Below are positions 30,726 through 42,869 of a stretch of DNA of 64,000 nt, in pieces. Origin of the DNA: Platerodrilus igneus (Eukaryota; Arthropoda; Insecta; Coleoptera; Lycidae); the NCBI GenBank assembly GCA_036346225.1, contig JARFIW010001739.1:10829001-10893000 (forward strand). The letters are read 5' to 3'. Under the pieces are notes generated by a model. That model was not told the DNA's origin. It saw nothing but the letters and a program-made list of their open reading frames with translations, and ran no database searches. The position numbers and the translations under genes were made by a program. Each line of letters starts with the position of its first letter. Within the stretch, counting starts at the first letter, position 1.

Positions 30726-32465
30726 CTGTGATAAGGGGTTGCTTTAGGGTGCACGTTATAGCAAAGATAGTTTGGGAATGAGTAATTAAGATAGTCAGCA
30801 GAAAACCACACTTATTTAAGGAGATAATTAAGAAATAGACATAGTTTGTAGATAGTGAGTAGTCAACACCCTGTATATAGAGTAGAGATAATTTTGGGCG
30901 ACGCAGGTAAACTTAGGAAGACGCATAGTCGGCGTAGGAATGTGAAATAAATGTATTAAGTAGATAATAAATATTAAATACCCTGTAAATAAAGTTTAGT
31001 TAATTTAGGTAAGACAGATGAGGATATTTTTCAGTGGAAGCACGCGTATATTTGATAAAGTGTAATTAGACACGCATTAAGAAGAAGAGTTCCAGGCGAT
31101 TAAATAAATACGGATATAGAAAGAGAGTTTCAGGTAGCTAATATAAATGCGTACAAAGATCTAACCATGTGATAAGGGAAACGATTAAAAATTGCGTGAA
31201 ACATATGTAAACATGGAAATATAAAGTCGGATTACATCAGTTGTTTATAGAAAAGCAAGTAATCTACCAAATACAATATGTTGACAATCGAAGACAGCTG
31301 CAGGCAAGTTGTGATTATGGGAAAATGTCGAGCATTGCATCAGAAACGGCTCGTAATAAAATTATTTGATTGGTCCGGGACAACGACAAGTTCTAGATCA
31401 CACCCACGGTTGGAGTGGGAATTCGAAAAGATATTAGCAAGCTCCGTGTTAAGAAAGTCAGTTTTAAACTCAATCAAGGCCGAAGTGCATTACCATGAAA
31501 CAGAGTAGTACGCGATATGTATAAGAGTGAAAATTAAATAAGTGAAAATATGATTACAATTGCCGTTTAAACGTGAGTATGTTTTTAATGAATTTATTGT
31601 AAACTAAGACATAGAAATAATAGGGCTTCGATTTCTGGTTCTGATTCTGATGTCTGGGGAAAATAAACTACAAATTAGAGGTCTGATGTTAAGAAAAATA
31701 CAGTAATGCAATTTAAATGTCAAGGGAAAAAGAAGAATAATAATAATCTTGAAGGACAGGGGTGAAACGAGCTGCAATTTTAAGTCTGGGGCAAGAATGA
31801 TGAAAGTTTAAGAATTGGAATAAATTGGGGTATATGATTTAATGGTGCTGATCAATAGTGTTATAATTTGAATGGAATTCAGAATTGGGGAAGATCAATT
31901 TTAGTGGGAGCGTCGATGTGAAAAGATAAAACCAGGTCAGAGATTTTTAGTTATAAGATATTTGTTTTTTTTATATGGAGTATTATTTGTTTTTATATTG
32001 AATTTGCTAAATTACTATAGGTTTGTGAACAAGTCAACAAGAAAGGTTGCACGCTATATGAATGAATAATGAAAAAAACAGGTTTGGAATATTCCACGCT
32101 TTGTTCCTAAAGGGTAGTAAATGTTCTTTGGTGACTTTGGGGATTTTTGAGTACCAATTAGATAGTTGTTAATAAATCAAATTTATAAGAAAGGTATTAC
32201 GAATAATTTCAAAAGCTGTATATAACATATTAGTTTCATTATACAAAATCTAAATTTACTGAATTTTATAATTGCAAATAAATGCTAGCCGAGGTCAAAG
32301 ATTTAAATAGTAGAAAGGCGGAGTCACAAATTGAATAGGAGAGAGATAATCCGCAAGGCGGTAACATATTGAATTTTGTCATTGGTTGTTAAAGAGTTGT
32401 TTAAAGATAACGTCCAGTTTGATAGTGATAACTACATTTAATCGTGAATGTTAAAATGGTGGTAC
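30180..32465. other. AT-rich noncoding, nothing recognised
   Basis: No motif, ORF or paired terminal repeat supported. A (TA)n run occupies 30690-30724. Confidence 0.5.
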
Positions 32466-32469
32466 AATA

Positions 32470-32775
32470 ATTTAATATCATAGCAAAGTAAATATAGGCA
32501 CCAACGTAAGGGCACGTAGCATAGCAAATAAAATATGTCTACCCAAGTAGGGGCACGATAATACGTCAGTATTACAGCAATTAAAATATGGTCGACCAAA
32601 GAAGGGGCTCGAGTATCCAATAGTATAGCAATATATATTTCTGTGATATTCGCTCCACGATTGGGCGTACCATTATTATTTGCTGTGATATGTCCTATTT
32701 TAGAATTATCGAGCCCCTACGATGGGACCCATTTTTATTGCTGTGCTATTCGCCCTATTTGATATGAAGTGTTAA
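32470..32775. repeat. Inverted array of ~55-bp units
   Basis: Three degenerate direct units of the form ATAGCAAATAAAATATG, TACCCAAGTAGGGGC, ACGATAATACG lie at 32470-32630. They are followed by two units of the same sequence on the opposite strand (TTATTGCTGTGCTATTCGCC near 32745; TCGAGCCCCTACGATGGGAC near 32709). The whole forms a palindrome of arrays. A single related unit occurs at 60706-60760. Confidence 0.65.
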
Positions 32776-33720
32776 AATAGGATTTAAACCCGATTAGCTT
32801 ACTGAACAAGTCTTATTGAATCAAATAAAGCAATTCTAGAAGACACAATATAATAATTGATAATATTTACAATACTTAAAATTTTTCTTTTTGTACAAAA
32901 TATCTACATATATCAGATTTATGCTTTTCTGAAAGCTAGCAAAAATATCTTTTAATTACATTTAGGGACTTTCAAACGTTCCAAGATACCTTCCTCTGTT
33001 TTCATACTTTTTAAGTGACTTTTTTGATGACTCTTACAAATATACAATGCATAGCAAATATTAAATTGAAAACAGTCTTTCAATAATACATTGTATTAAA
33101 AATTGCTATCCTGGAATGGGTTGTGGAGTTCCATCCTGGTTTATGATCTGCATCCCCTTGTCGTGTCCGTTTTGCTTATTGGTATTTTTTTTGTTTGCGT
33201 TAAGACATCAACAAAATGCAGACCCCATATAAGAATCGCCTTCCATAAATCGCTTCCAATTAAAGTCGTATCAAATTACAGTACGTGCAAAATTCAAGTA
33301 TCGCCTCCAATTAAAGTACGTCCCAAATTAAAATACATCCAAAATTAAACGTCCCAAATTAGAATATGTCCAAAATTAGAATATGTCCAAATTGAAATGT
33401 GTCCAAATTAGAATATCACCAAATTAAAAGCCCTGTTTTGTTAATATTAGAAATCAATTTAATTAAGTTGTTTAACTTACGTTTATCTATAGATTGGCTT
33501 ATATTTCGTTGCACAAAATTCTTGCACTTTTAAATCTCATTTGTTTAATTTTTATTTCACTAATTGCGTGAGTTTTTAACACCTTCGAACATAGTGCTGC
33601 TCTGTTAAATAGAGACCCCTATGACTTAATCTACCCTTAAACTACCCTATTATCATAGCAATATATATATATTACTATGGATTTCTAGGCTAAAATCCAA
33701 TTAAATAAGTCAGACAATTA
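32640..33720 (+). repeat. Dispersed repeat family, copy 1
   Basis: Blocks here recur in the same order and orientation at 60706-61660 and 62262-62320: TGATATTCGCTCCACGATTG, AATAAAGCAATTC, TTTAATTACATTTAGGGAC, AAAAGCCCTGTTTTGTTA, GACTTAATCTACCCTTAA. Identity is low to moderate. The copies share an internal minisatellite at the same relative place. No coding sequence was found. Confidence 0.7.
33249..33430. repeat. Minisatellite, ~16-bp unit
   Basis: About nine units around the theme GTCCAAATTAGAATAT, more regular toward the 3' side (33350-33425). Confidence 0.82.
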
Positions 33721-34440
33721 TTTATTTGTAAGTACCTCGTGTATAAAAATCAATTTCTAATTTAAAACGTTTTTCAATACGATAGAATAGGGATGATACT
33801 ATGTAAAATTATGTAGGTTTAATTTTTGTGCTTCATTTCAGAATTAGGATAATGATTAATTACTAATAGGAACGATGGCAAGATAAATAAGTATATAAAA
33901 ATTTAGAAATAGTGTACAAATATGTTACTATAAGAGCTTTTCATGTCAGGCGACTTATGTATCCCCCAATTTACATATAAGTATATAATAAAATAGTATT
34001 TATTAAGAATTATTAGAAAATTATAAAGAAAACTTAAATATATGCAACAATGTAAATTCAAGGATAAATCCGAAAGGTTATTATCAGTTTACAAGCAAGT
34101 TGTGAGAACGGATGCAATACATTGTATTCCAGACAGTGTGTGTGATACTGCACGTGCATGTCACAGACGGATTAGAAACCGCAATTACTTAGAAATTAAG
34201 ATTTGTTACATTGTATAATGAATAGAATTAAGAAATACGCAGACATGAGCTCTGCAAGTTCTACAGACATGTGAGGGGCAGGGACAACATAAATACCCCC
34301 GAAGCACCAAGACCATTAGTCAGTCCTGAGTATTTCAGCTTTAACATTGCCGTTTGCTTAAGCTACTCGCCCTTATTAAACTTAAATAATTATATAATTT
34401 TCGACTTAGAGTATTTTAAATCAGTTTGTCAAAATTCAAT
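33721..34440. other. AT-rich noncoding, nothing recognised
   Basis: No supported coding or structural feature. 34271-34456 contains an open frame without family resemblance. Confidence 0.45.
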
Positions 34441-34462
34441 TATAATTTCTGTTTAACCAAAT

Positions 34463-34766
34463 AAATTATTACAAGAAATTTTTAAAAAGACCGCTCCCAA
34501 GACCCGAAATGTAACTGACGCAATCGTACGGATCCAGAAAAGCACTACGAATCCAAAAATCGGGAAACTGGTGACCAAGAATTTCAATTCCCAATCTGGA
34601 AGAACCCAAGCAAAGTTGGACGAGGTACAAATATCGACCGAACCCAACCAAACAAATTTGGACGAGGTAGAAGAATCGACCGTGCCCAAAGAAACAAAAC
34701 GTGGACGAAGTACAAGAATTGACTGAGCCCACAGCCAGAAAACACAAGAAAAAGACGATGAAAAGT
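34463..34766 (+). pseudogene. Exon-like block encoding 14-residue repeats
   Basis: The plus frame EIFKKTAPKTRNV..., starting after an acceptor-like TTATTACAAG (34462-34475), stays open through IVRIQKSTTNPKIGKLVTKN and into LDEVQISTEPNQTN then LDEVEESTVPKETK. A third unit, VDEVQELTEPTARK, is one frame off because unit 2 is 43 rather than 42 bases long, with an extra A in an A-run near 34699. The block ends at AAAAGTATGTAAGT (34763-34776), an excellent splice-donor match. The composition, richer in GC than the flanks, also suggests coding. I recognise no family. It could be a host exon with a one-base error or lesion, or an unknown transposon gene. Confidence 0.45.
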
Positions 34767-34989
34767 ATGTAAGTTAATTTTTCTAAACCAATTATTTTTT
34801 TTACAAATTTAATGATATTACCTAGTAAAGAATTTTTTTTTTAATTTTATGTATGTACAGATTTTATATTATTGCAATTTATGCCATTTTATGAAAATAA
34901 TTTACTTATCTATTAAGAGAAATTATTTTCAATTACGAGAAATTATTTTTAAAGAAAGAGAATTTATTTTAAACGAGAAAACTGAAAAG

Positions 34990-35800
34990 ACACATGTATA
35001 TACGCAATTATTAGTACAATTATTACGAATTGTTAAAATACGATACAAAAACGAATCCAATTCATCAAGGCTGAAACAATAAAAATAAAACGCAACTAAT
35101 AATAGAAACAAATTATTCAAAGTTTAACCTTCACCAAAGTATATAATTAAACACCTAGTGTACAATTGTAGGAACATCTTTCAATTTACTAAATAAAAGT
35201 AACTCATTACAAATTGAAACAAACGGGTGCAAAATTAAAACGCAACTCTGATTACCGGAAACCATTTATTCATCATCTACATTACTATAAATATACATTC
35301 AAACGTGATATTTTATGATTAAATATTTCAGCACGAGGTAATTAATTGTAAAAGATTTAATTCATATATCACGAAACTGAGAATAAAACCTATTCAGAAA
35401 AATCAAACTTTATAAAATATAATTAAGTATTTTTCAGCACGAAGATATCTAATTATACAAAAGCATTACGCAATTTATTTAAGTTTATCACCAAAACTGA
35501 AAACAAAATCATTTAGGAGACTTTAAACTTATAATTTAAACAATTTATCGTATAAATTATAAAGGAGACATATATGCAACTACTGTAACGAAATGGTAGA
35601 CTAAAAACTTGCAACTCTATATTTAGACATTCAAGGTAACTAAACATACAATTATTACAACACCTACGGAGACGAGATAGTTATAACAGACTCAATTAAT
35701 CAGCAAGACTGAAATAAAATAAAATTATAACTGGCGCAACAAAACGTATAAAGTACAAAGCAATTATTCCTATAAATTATTAATCCAGATAGAAACAGTT
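34990..35800. repeat. Degenerate AT-rich tandem repeats
   Basis: Blocks such as TTTCAGCACGAGGTAATTAA / TTTTTCAGCACGAAGATATC, CACGAAACTGAGAATAAAAC / CACCAAAACTGAAAACAAAA and AAATAAAACGCAACT recur every ~105-150 bases. Units are too diverged to define boundaries well. Confidence 0.5.
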
Positions 35801-38320
35801 TAGAAAATTAAAACTCGCGACAACTATCACATTCGCGAAGTATAAAAATAAACGAATTCAGAGCTACAGCAATTATCTAGACATTACCTAGCACAAATCC
35901 TACAACTTAACTATAACACCGTATAACTACGTATAAAAAATAAGTAAAGCGATCCTTTAAATAATATGCAGATTTTAAAAGTCGTAAATAGACTTGCAAA
36001 TTAGTTTAAGTAATGAAGTTGTTTTAAGGTTTGAATTATTACTTAAATGTTCCTTCAACTATTGCTTCGAATACTACTTCAAATATTAGCTTAAATTATA
36101 CTTCAACTTCTAATGCTCGATCTAATTCTATGTTTATTAAAATGATGTTAAAATCTATTTGATTTAATTCTATTGCAATTGAATTCGTTGTAAATTAGTT
36201 TTTAACTTAGATCTAGTAAAAATCTAGTACAATTTTATTCAAGACGCAATCCTTCTGAAAGAGGTTTGTGCTCAAAGTTCAAAGCATTAAGAAACTGTTG
36301 AGTCTGGAATTAATTCGAGGCTAATGTGAACAAAGATGAGATTAGCCTTTAAGATTTATGCTTTTCGGTAAAAATTTTTATGAAAATATTTAAACGAGCA
36401 TTTTGTAGTGAATTATTTTATTGTTGAAAGTTGTTGCTTTAAAGCCTAGATAATTCAAAATTTAACTTTGGAAGTTATTTAAGTAACAAAGGGGTGATTT
36501 ACACGTATTTTTCTAAAAGATGTATCTTTTAAGTATGGTAGTGAGTGTACCCTGACGCTGGAAGTTCAACATAAATTTATTTTGGGCGTAAGTTGAAACG
36601 TTGATACATATTTTTTATTTTTATGTGCCTTATATAGCACTAATTTTTATTTTTTTTTATATATTATTATTTGTAAATATTTGTACTCTATAAATTTTAG
36701 CAAAGGTTAATATATTAATTAAGTCGAGCAGAAAGCCTTTTTATGTTTTACCAGCTGAAGTAGTCGAGTAAGTGGTTTCTTAAATTTAGATTTGAAATTC
36801 TTCGGTTGTTGTATAGGAGGAGTTTACTTCAAAATTACTGCAACATATTCATATATATTTCAATAATGATCATTCAAACTATCACACTGTTGCAAAATTT
36901 AGTTAACGATGCATAAAGTGTAGACTACCATAAATACGCCAGCTGTCATTATTTTTTAGAAAGTGCCCATAAGAAGAATATAAGATGTCTTAACCCATTG
37001 CATCCAAGCAAACTTATAAAGTTACATGTAGTGTCTCAACAGAAGATAAACCGTGGTAAAAGAATTTATACTCCTTTTTAACGCAGTTCTTATCTACACT
37101 GAAATATTCCATTTATCCAATCCATTGTGCACTCATCTGTACATCCCCTACAACTTCACATAGTAAATACAAAGTGGCGTATTCCCCATACACTTAGAAT
37201 TTGTTGTTGGCATTGCATTATATGTCGAATATTTGATAGTGAAGTTGCACACCCCCCTCTTTAGCTCTCGATTATATACGGCACTCCAAACAAGCTGATT
37301 GCGATATAACCAACACCCTTACCATTCAGTAATTATTCAAATGCATTCGGATTACTAAAACCCAATGACGCGAATGACGGAAGTATTAAAAGCTTAAAAC
37401 AAATGCCAAACTGACGTTGATATACGATATGCTTTTAGCAATTTCTCTAATAAATATTGGTGCACTGCTTGTTAACGTATCTATGTGACTATAAATTTCA
37501 CGCATTTGTAGTACAAATGAAGAAGTTCACTTATTTTTGTTGTTATGAATGCTAAAGGTTGCAATATAAGGAATGTGAAACATTTTTTTTGTCATTGCTT
37601 CTTAAAACTAGCAGATTTTTTAACTAACTTAACGCTGTGAAATGTAAAGCACTGAAAATGCGAACTACACGACTTTATATCTACACGCACATTTACGAGC
37701 GTGGCAAAAGCATCAGTAACAGGTAATTTAGTTCTTGAAGATTGAAATTTAGATAAAAAAGCAAATTTATGCTCGGAACGCTTTTCAAGAACAAACGGGT
37801 CAAATTCAAGACCAACTCACAAGATGAATTGAAATATTTTACTAGGTTGTTACCATCAATTTGCATAAAGGCGTACATAAGAATGGAATAACGGTTGTGT
37901 TGTGTCCCAAAACTCCTTTTTAATTTGGTTTATCTACTGCAAACGACAGGAGAGGCGCAGGAGTTCTGTCCATCGCTAGCTACGTTTTTGAGAATTCAAT
38001 CGCTATGAAGTGTTTCACAGGAGCGGAGCGTGCGTGCTGTGTGCGTGAATATTATAAAAACAAAAAGCACTAAGCTGCATGTACGGCTCACAACCAAACT
38101 TAGACATTAAGGTTCAACAAAAATTACTTACCTTTGTGTTAAATATTTGAAATTTAATTGTACGCGAAAATAATAAATAGTAATGTGTAAAAATTCGTAT
38201 TTAAAGTCGAATATCTTGATTAATAATTGAAATATCGAAAAGTGAATAGCGTATTCGTATTCAGCGTAAAAAACTGGATAAGAATCATATATTATATGTC
38301 TTGTAACATCACGGGAACCG
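35801..38320. other. AT-rich noncoding, nothing recognised
   Basis: No coding similarity supported. A short run of TTCAAATACTACTTC-like triplets occurs near 36055-36105. Confidence 0.45.
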
Positions 38321-38324
38321 TGCA

Positions 38325-38355
38325 ACGGACGGACAGACAGACCGACCGACAGACT
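38325..38355. repeat. (GACG/GACA)n tetranucleotide tract
   Basis: ACGGACGGACAGACAGACCG followed by ACCGACAGACT, just upstream of the mariner coding start. Confidence 0.85.
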
Positions 38356-38381
38356 AGACCATCTCATTAACCAAACGAAGT

Positions 38382-39343
38382 TTGGTTGATAATTCTGCCG
38401 TTGTAGCGCCGCGAAAATTTCGCCATTTTCATCTATTGCGTCACGTAAATAAAGCATCGAGTATTCAACTCATTAAAACATGGGTACGAACATTTGAAAG
38501 AACTGGATCGACGATCAGCAGTGAGGAAGATGTGAAGAACATACGTCAGTCAGTTCGAGTCAATCCCGCTCTCTCTGTTCGCAAAAGCGCAAGTATCTTA
38601 AATGCTCCTGAAAGTTTCCTACATCGCATAATGTGCAAAGACTTGTGTCTCCACCCCTACAAGATACAATTGGTTCAATAGTTATAAAGCCCACAGATGG
38701 CGTTGTGAGGCTTAACTTCGCTAATCGATGGTAGATCGATTTTCGTTCTTTAACAGCATTTTGTTCTCTGATGCAGCACATTTCCCCTTTAACGGCTACG
38801 CTAATAAGCAAAATTGTAGTTATCGGAGTTCAATGAATCCAAGACATAAACATGAAAGACTCCTTGATTTACAAAAAGTCACTGTTTGAATTGCAATGTC
38901 GGCATGAGGATTAATCGGTCCGTCATTTTTCGCTGATCAAAGAGGCCGCAGAGTAGCTGTTAATTCAGAGCGATATATGGAGAAGATTAACAACTTTTTC
39001 ACTCCAGCTTTACAAGACTTGTTGGTTTTAATCGAAACACGTGATTCCAGGGTGGTTCGTGAACTTTTTCCTGAATATTTGATATTCAGACAACGTAACA
39101 TAAACTGGCTTCCAGGTAGTCCTGATTTGACACCCATGGATTTTCGTGGGGGGCTACCTTAAATCAAATGCATACAACAGCAATCCTACCTCTCTGGATC
39201 ATTTAAAACAAAATATCCGAGAAGAAATAGCAGTGATCACGGAGAACACGCGCCGACCAGTTCTACGAAATTTTACTTCCAGATTAGAGGCGTGCCAGCA
39301 GAATAACGGGGAACTTTTAAACGACATTATTTTCAAGAAATAA
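38382..39343 (+). pseudogene. Mariner-like transposase, DUF4817 type
   Basis: The N-terminal helix-turn-helix part (38382-38681) reads IKTWVRTFERTGSTISSEED and HRIMCKDLCLHPYKIQLVQ. The catalytic part follows in other frames: FSDAAHFPFNGYANKQNC (38766-38815) carries the first Asp, and SPDLTPMDF (39118-39145) the last. The middle catalytic segment, usually WFQQDGATCHTA, is missing: NIFRQRN-type sequence follows LVLIETRDSRVVRELF directly. The C-terminal GYLKSNAYNSNPTSLDHLKQ and LEACQQNNGELLNDIIFKK (39146-39343) are well kept. A cut-and-paste transposase without one catalytic residue cannot act. Confidence 0.9.
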
Positions 39344-39349
39344 ATTCCT

Positions 39350-40630
39350 AGGAACTGTACTTTAAAAGGTTTTTTTTTATTAAACCAATACGTTATTTAA
39401 ATATTGACTTTTTATTTTGAAAAATACTTTTGGGACCGTAAGAGGTGCTCGTGCAGAAAGAAGTGGGGAAAAAGAGTCAAAGACAAACGGTCTTCAATCG
39501 TGGGTAGTCAGTTACTAAGGATCAAAGCAATATATTAAAATTTAAGTTTACAAGTTATAAAAATAAATAAATATATACATAATATAGCGTTACCACAAAT
39601 TTAAAAACAATAAGCAAAATTACAGTAATTCCAAACGTTTCAGCCATTTATAAAGAATTGGCATTAACATATTACCTCGCTTAGAATTAAATAATGGTCA
39701 AGTTGTAGAATAATAAGCACAATGAAGAAACTGCTTTGATGTATATTTAATAGCTATCGGAACCAAATAAAAAAAATTCAAGTCGCTAAGCTATTCTACT
39801 TTGCCGACCTAAAATCCAAATAATTTACGGTAGATTTAAGTTCAAAGATATTGAAAGAAACAAATTAGATCCGATAATTTCAAATCTTCTAATCACTTTC
39901 GGCATAAAAAATCTAATATTTTTGCGATATGTACACCCAAGTACTTATTATAATTCAAATGAAGATAAATTAGTCCATTGCGTAATCGTCTAGATGGCGT
40001 AATAGGTTTCACAGAAATTACACATGAATTATTTAATTATTTTACAAAACGAACATGCCAATTATATATAACTCTACGTACCTTATTACCATCTAAATGT
40101 TTAATTCTAAGGTAGAGCCAGTTAAAGAATCCCTTGTGTTTCTGCATGTTGGTCAACTAAATTAACCAATAATTATTGTTGGTTTATGTAACACACAGCG
40201 TGGGTTTACTCGATGCCTGTTCTATTCCAAACTGGCAGTCATGCTACTTACAAAATAAAGGAACAAGACAAAGGTAAAGATAACAGGAAAACAAGGATTA
40301 ACAAATAACCTCCATTACATTAAATAATTAATTAACCATACCAATCTACTGTCTTCCAACAAGCTCCTATAATTGCGCTCACTGAAATGTCAATATTGTC
40401 TGTGTTTATACCACTAAATTTTAAATGTTACAAAAATATATAAGCCGCAAATATGGCCCGCCAACTCACACTTGTTATTATAATTGTATAACTTGTAGTA
40501 CTAGTAGTACCTTTTAGTTACCCCAAGCAATTCCACCAACCAGAGTTTCCTAGCTCTACTTGTACTTATGGTACAAAATCCAAGGGACACACCGATAGTG
40601 TTAGTCAAGTAACTGACTAGTAAAATATTT
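39350..40630. other. AT-rich noncoding, nothing recognised
   Basis: No feature supported. It may contain the 3' terminal repeat of the mariner, but I could not pair it with a 5' end. Confidence 0.45.
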
Positions 40631-40697
40631 TCGATCCTCATGTGTGTAAAGTTAGCACCTCATTTTTTGAAAATCATGATTTTGAAAGTTGTTGCAG

Positions 40698-40905
40698 TGA
40701 AGCGGTATTTTTTTTTATATCTATAGCTAGCCTCACGCATGGGCGCCAGTGAAGCGGTTTTTCCTTATTATGTCTTGCACCACGTTGTGTGCCAGTGAAG
40801 CGAATTTTTTCTGAAGCACCAACCCCACATTGGGTGGCAGTGAAACTAATCTTTCTTATAATTATCTGGCCTCACGTTGTGAGCAAGTATAACGAAGTCT
40901 CCCGA
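40698..40905 (+). repeat. Tandem repeat at the left end of the probable solo LTR
   Basis: Four degenerate units of ~55 bases built on CAGTGAAGCGGTTTTT and CCTCACGTTGTGTG (near 40692, 40748, 40792, 40846). Confidence 0.7.
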
Positions 40906-42489
40906 CATAACTAGGGGTCTATTCCTTGGGCAGAGCTATGAGAAATGGGGGGGGGGAGTCAAAATCTGTTTGTAGATCAAACTTAATCTAAACCAAATAG
41001 GCGCCACCAAGTACTGACTTACTTATGATAATTGCAAAGCACGGTTCTAAGGGCGGACGTGGAGACCCAAAGAAAAAAGGATCGCCTTCGCTGACAAAAA
41101 CCTGTCTTAATAAAATAAGACGCAGCTCCTGTAAGAAATTGTAATAATTAAATACATAAAAAAGTGGAACACTATTTGTGTCCAGCTAAAATACATAAAG
41201 AAGTAGTAAAAAGATATTTCCAATATAAAGTTGGCATCAAAGACCTACTCATAAGGATGTTAGCTTTATGTGATTAGATTTGATCATACTTGATCAAAAT
41301 AAAAAATTTTAATCCTGAACCAATTGTTTACTAAAAAGAACCTCTTTTAAAATAATATGATTTCTAACAAAAATTTAATCAATAACTGAATCAATCCATA
41401 GCTTTCAACTTCAGGTTTATCTTAAATATTTTTAGTCAAATACTTTACAGTATAATATAAGCTTGTTACACAAATAGAGCTCCGACCTGTGCAGATCTGT
41501 TCAGGCAGATGACAAATTAATTACTTCTAAAAATGTTAGTATTCAAGTTTTTCGTTTTTTAAATTGCATATGCAAGTTTTAATTTATATAAGGCAGATCT
41601 CAAAAATAGTCATGTTTACATCCCTTGTACTAAAGCTGTTCGAGGCATTTGCTTTCAAAAATACATCTGTCAGCAGTATACCGCAGAACAATATATGACG
41701 TCAGTAACACCTGTTGACGTTACCAACAATTCCTAATGAACCAAATAATTGAAGCTTTTACAATATTCATGCTTTTACACATTAAAACAAATTAACGTGT
41801 TCCTAGTTTGAAACACATAAAAGGAACTTGTAGCTATTTACGAACCAAAACTGCATTTCTCGCCTTGTTGCAAGGAAGGATGAGATCCTCGTTATTTCAT
41901 GCAAAGATCACAGCGTTGCAGTGTGAACCAAATTCATACAAAGCAACTTCTACTATGAAGTCGTTCCACGTGTCGAATCAAATACGGTGACGATACATTC
42001 TGCAGCCGTTGTAATCATGTAGTTGAATTACGCCGCCTTACTAAAGTAGTAGCATCTTTACATTGTCCTTGTGTGTCTTGAAAGTTTGCATAACAAGCGT
42101 CGTCCTCTTAAAATTGCCTCCTAAATTTTATATTCTAAAAGTTGCATCGTAAGTTGTAGCAGTATACTTCGCCGCGCTAAATAAATTATCTCAAATTAAA
42201 CAAGTTAATAAACTTTATACGTTACCAACCGTTATTCAAAGATGTGCTAACTCATCGAAGTGGATTTGCAAATTGCCGGCCTGCAATCTATGGTACATGT
42301 TATTGCTTCTTCCACATATGGCCGACTGACTACAAAACTAGCTCGGGCGGCCGAGGCGTCCGGGGGGGACGTCAAACAGATTGTAAATAGCTGTAGATGA
42401 CACAGATATTTAACCACAAATAGAATACCAAAGGACGATGCGACTTTAACGTATTGCTCTTGTTGTTGAATGTAATGTACTATTGTTTT

Positions 42490-42606
42490 AATAAAATTGT
42501 TAAATTATTCTTGCAATTTTATGGAGGGATTTATTATCAAAAATAAAATTGTTAAATTATTCTCGCAATTTTATGGAGGGATTTATTATCAAAAATAAAA
42601 TTGTTA
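42490..42606 (+). repeat. 57-bp tandem duplication
   Basis: AAAATTGTTAAATTATTC ... GAGGGATTTATTATCAAAAA occurs twice in a row with a single T/C difference (TTCTTGC, TTCTCGC), followed by a third partial copy of its first ten bases. Confidence 0.92.
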
Positions 42607-42869
42607 CAGCAGATTGTTCTAATTTTGTACCGCCTTGTTCCAATTCGACATTATTTTATTCTAAAAGATTCCTCAAAAATTTGGAAAAAACTCATATTGT
42701 TACTGGCACCTCATTTATCGAAAACCGCGGTTTTGGCCATTGCTTAAAATTGTTCTAGTTGTTCCAAACTTTGTTCCAAAAAGACAATTCCGTATCTAAA
42801 CGATTCGTCAAAAAAAGGAAAAAACATGTTTTGATAAACAAGACTGACGGGTCAAGAGTAAACATACCG

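Larger units (their letters stand above)
40698..42608 (+). mobile_element. 1.9-kb TG...CA insertion, probable solo LTR
   Basis: It begins TGAAGCGG and ends AAATTGTTACA and is flanked by a 4-bp duplication GCAG (40694-40697, 42609-42612). The outer-arm sequence of the foldback element reads continuously once it is removed, which sets both edges. AATAAAA occurs near the right end. TG...CA ends and a 4-bp duplication fit an LTR retrotransposon reduced to one LTR, although 1.9 kb is long for an LTR and no RT is present. Confidence 0.55.

Noticed and set aside
34849..35082. 77-codon plus frame with repeated REIIFKEREF
   Set aside because: Arises from AT-rich degenerate repeats; no splice-like edges or family match.
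42549..42758. 69-codon plus frame
   Set aside because: It crosses the edge between the probable solo LTR and the foldback arm; no family resemblance.
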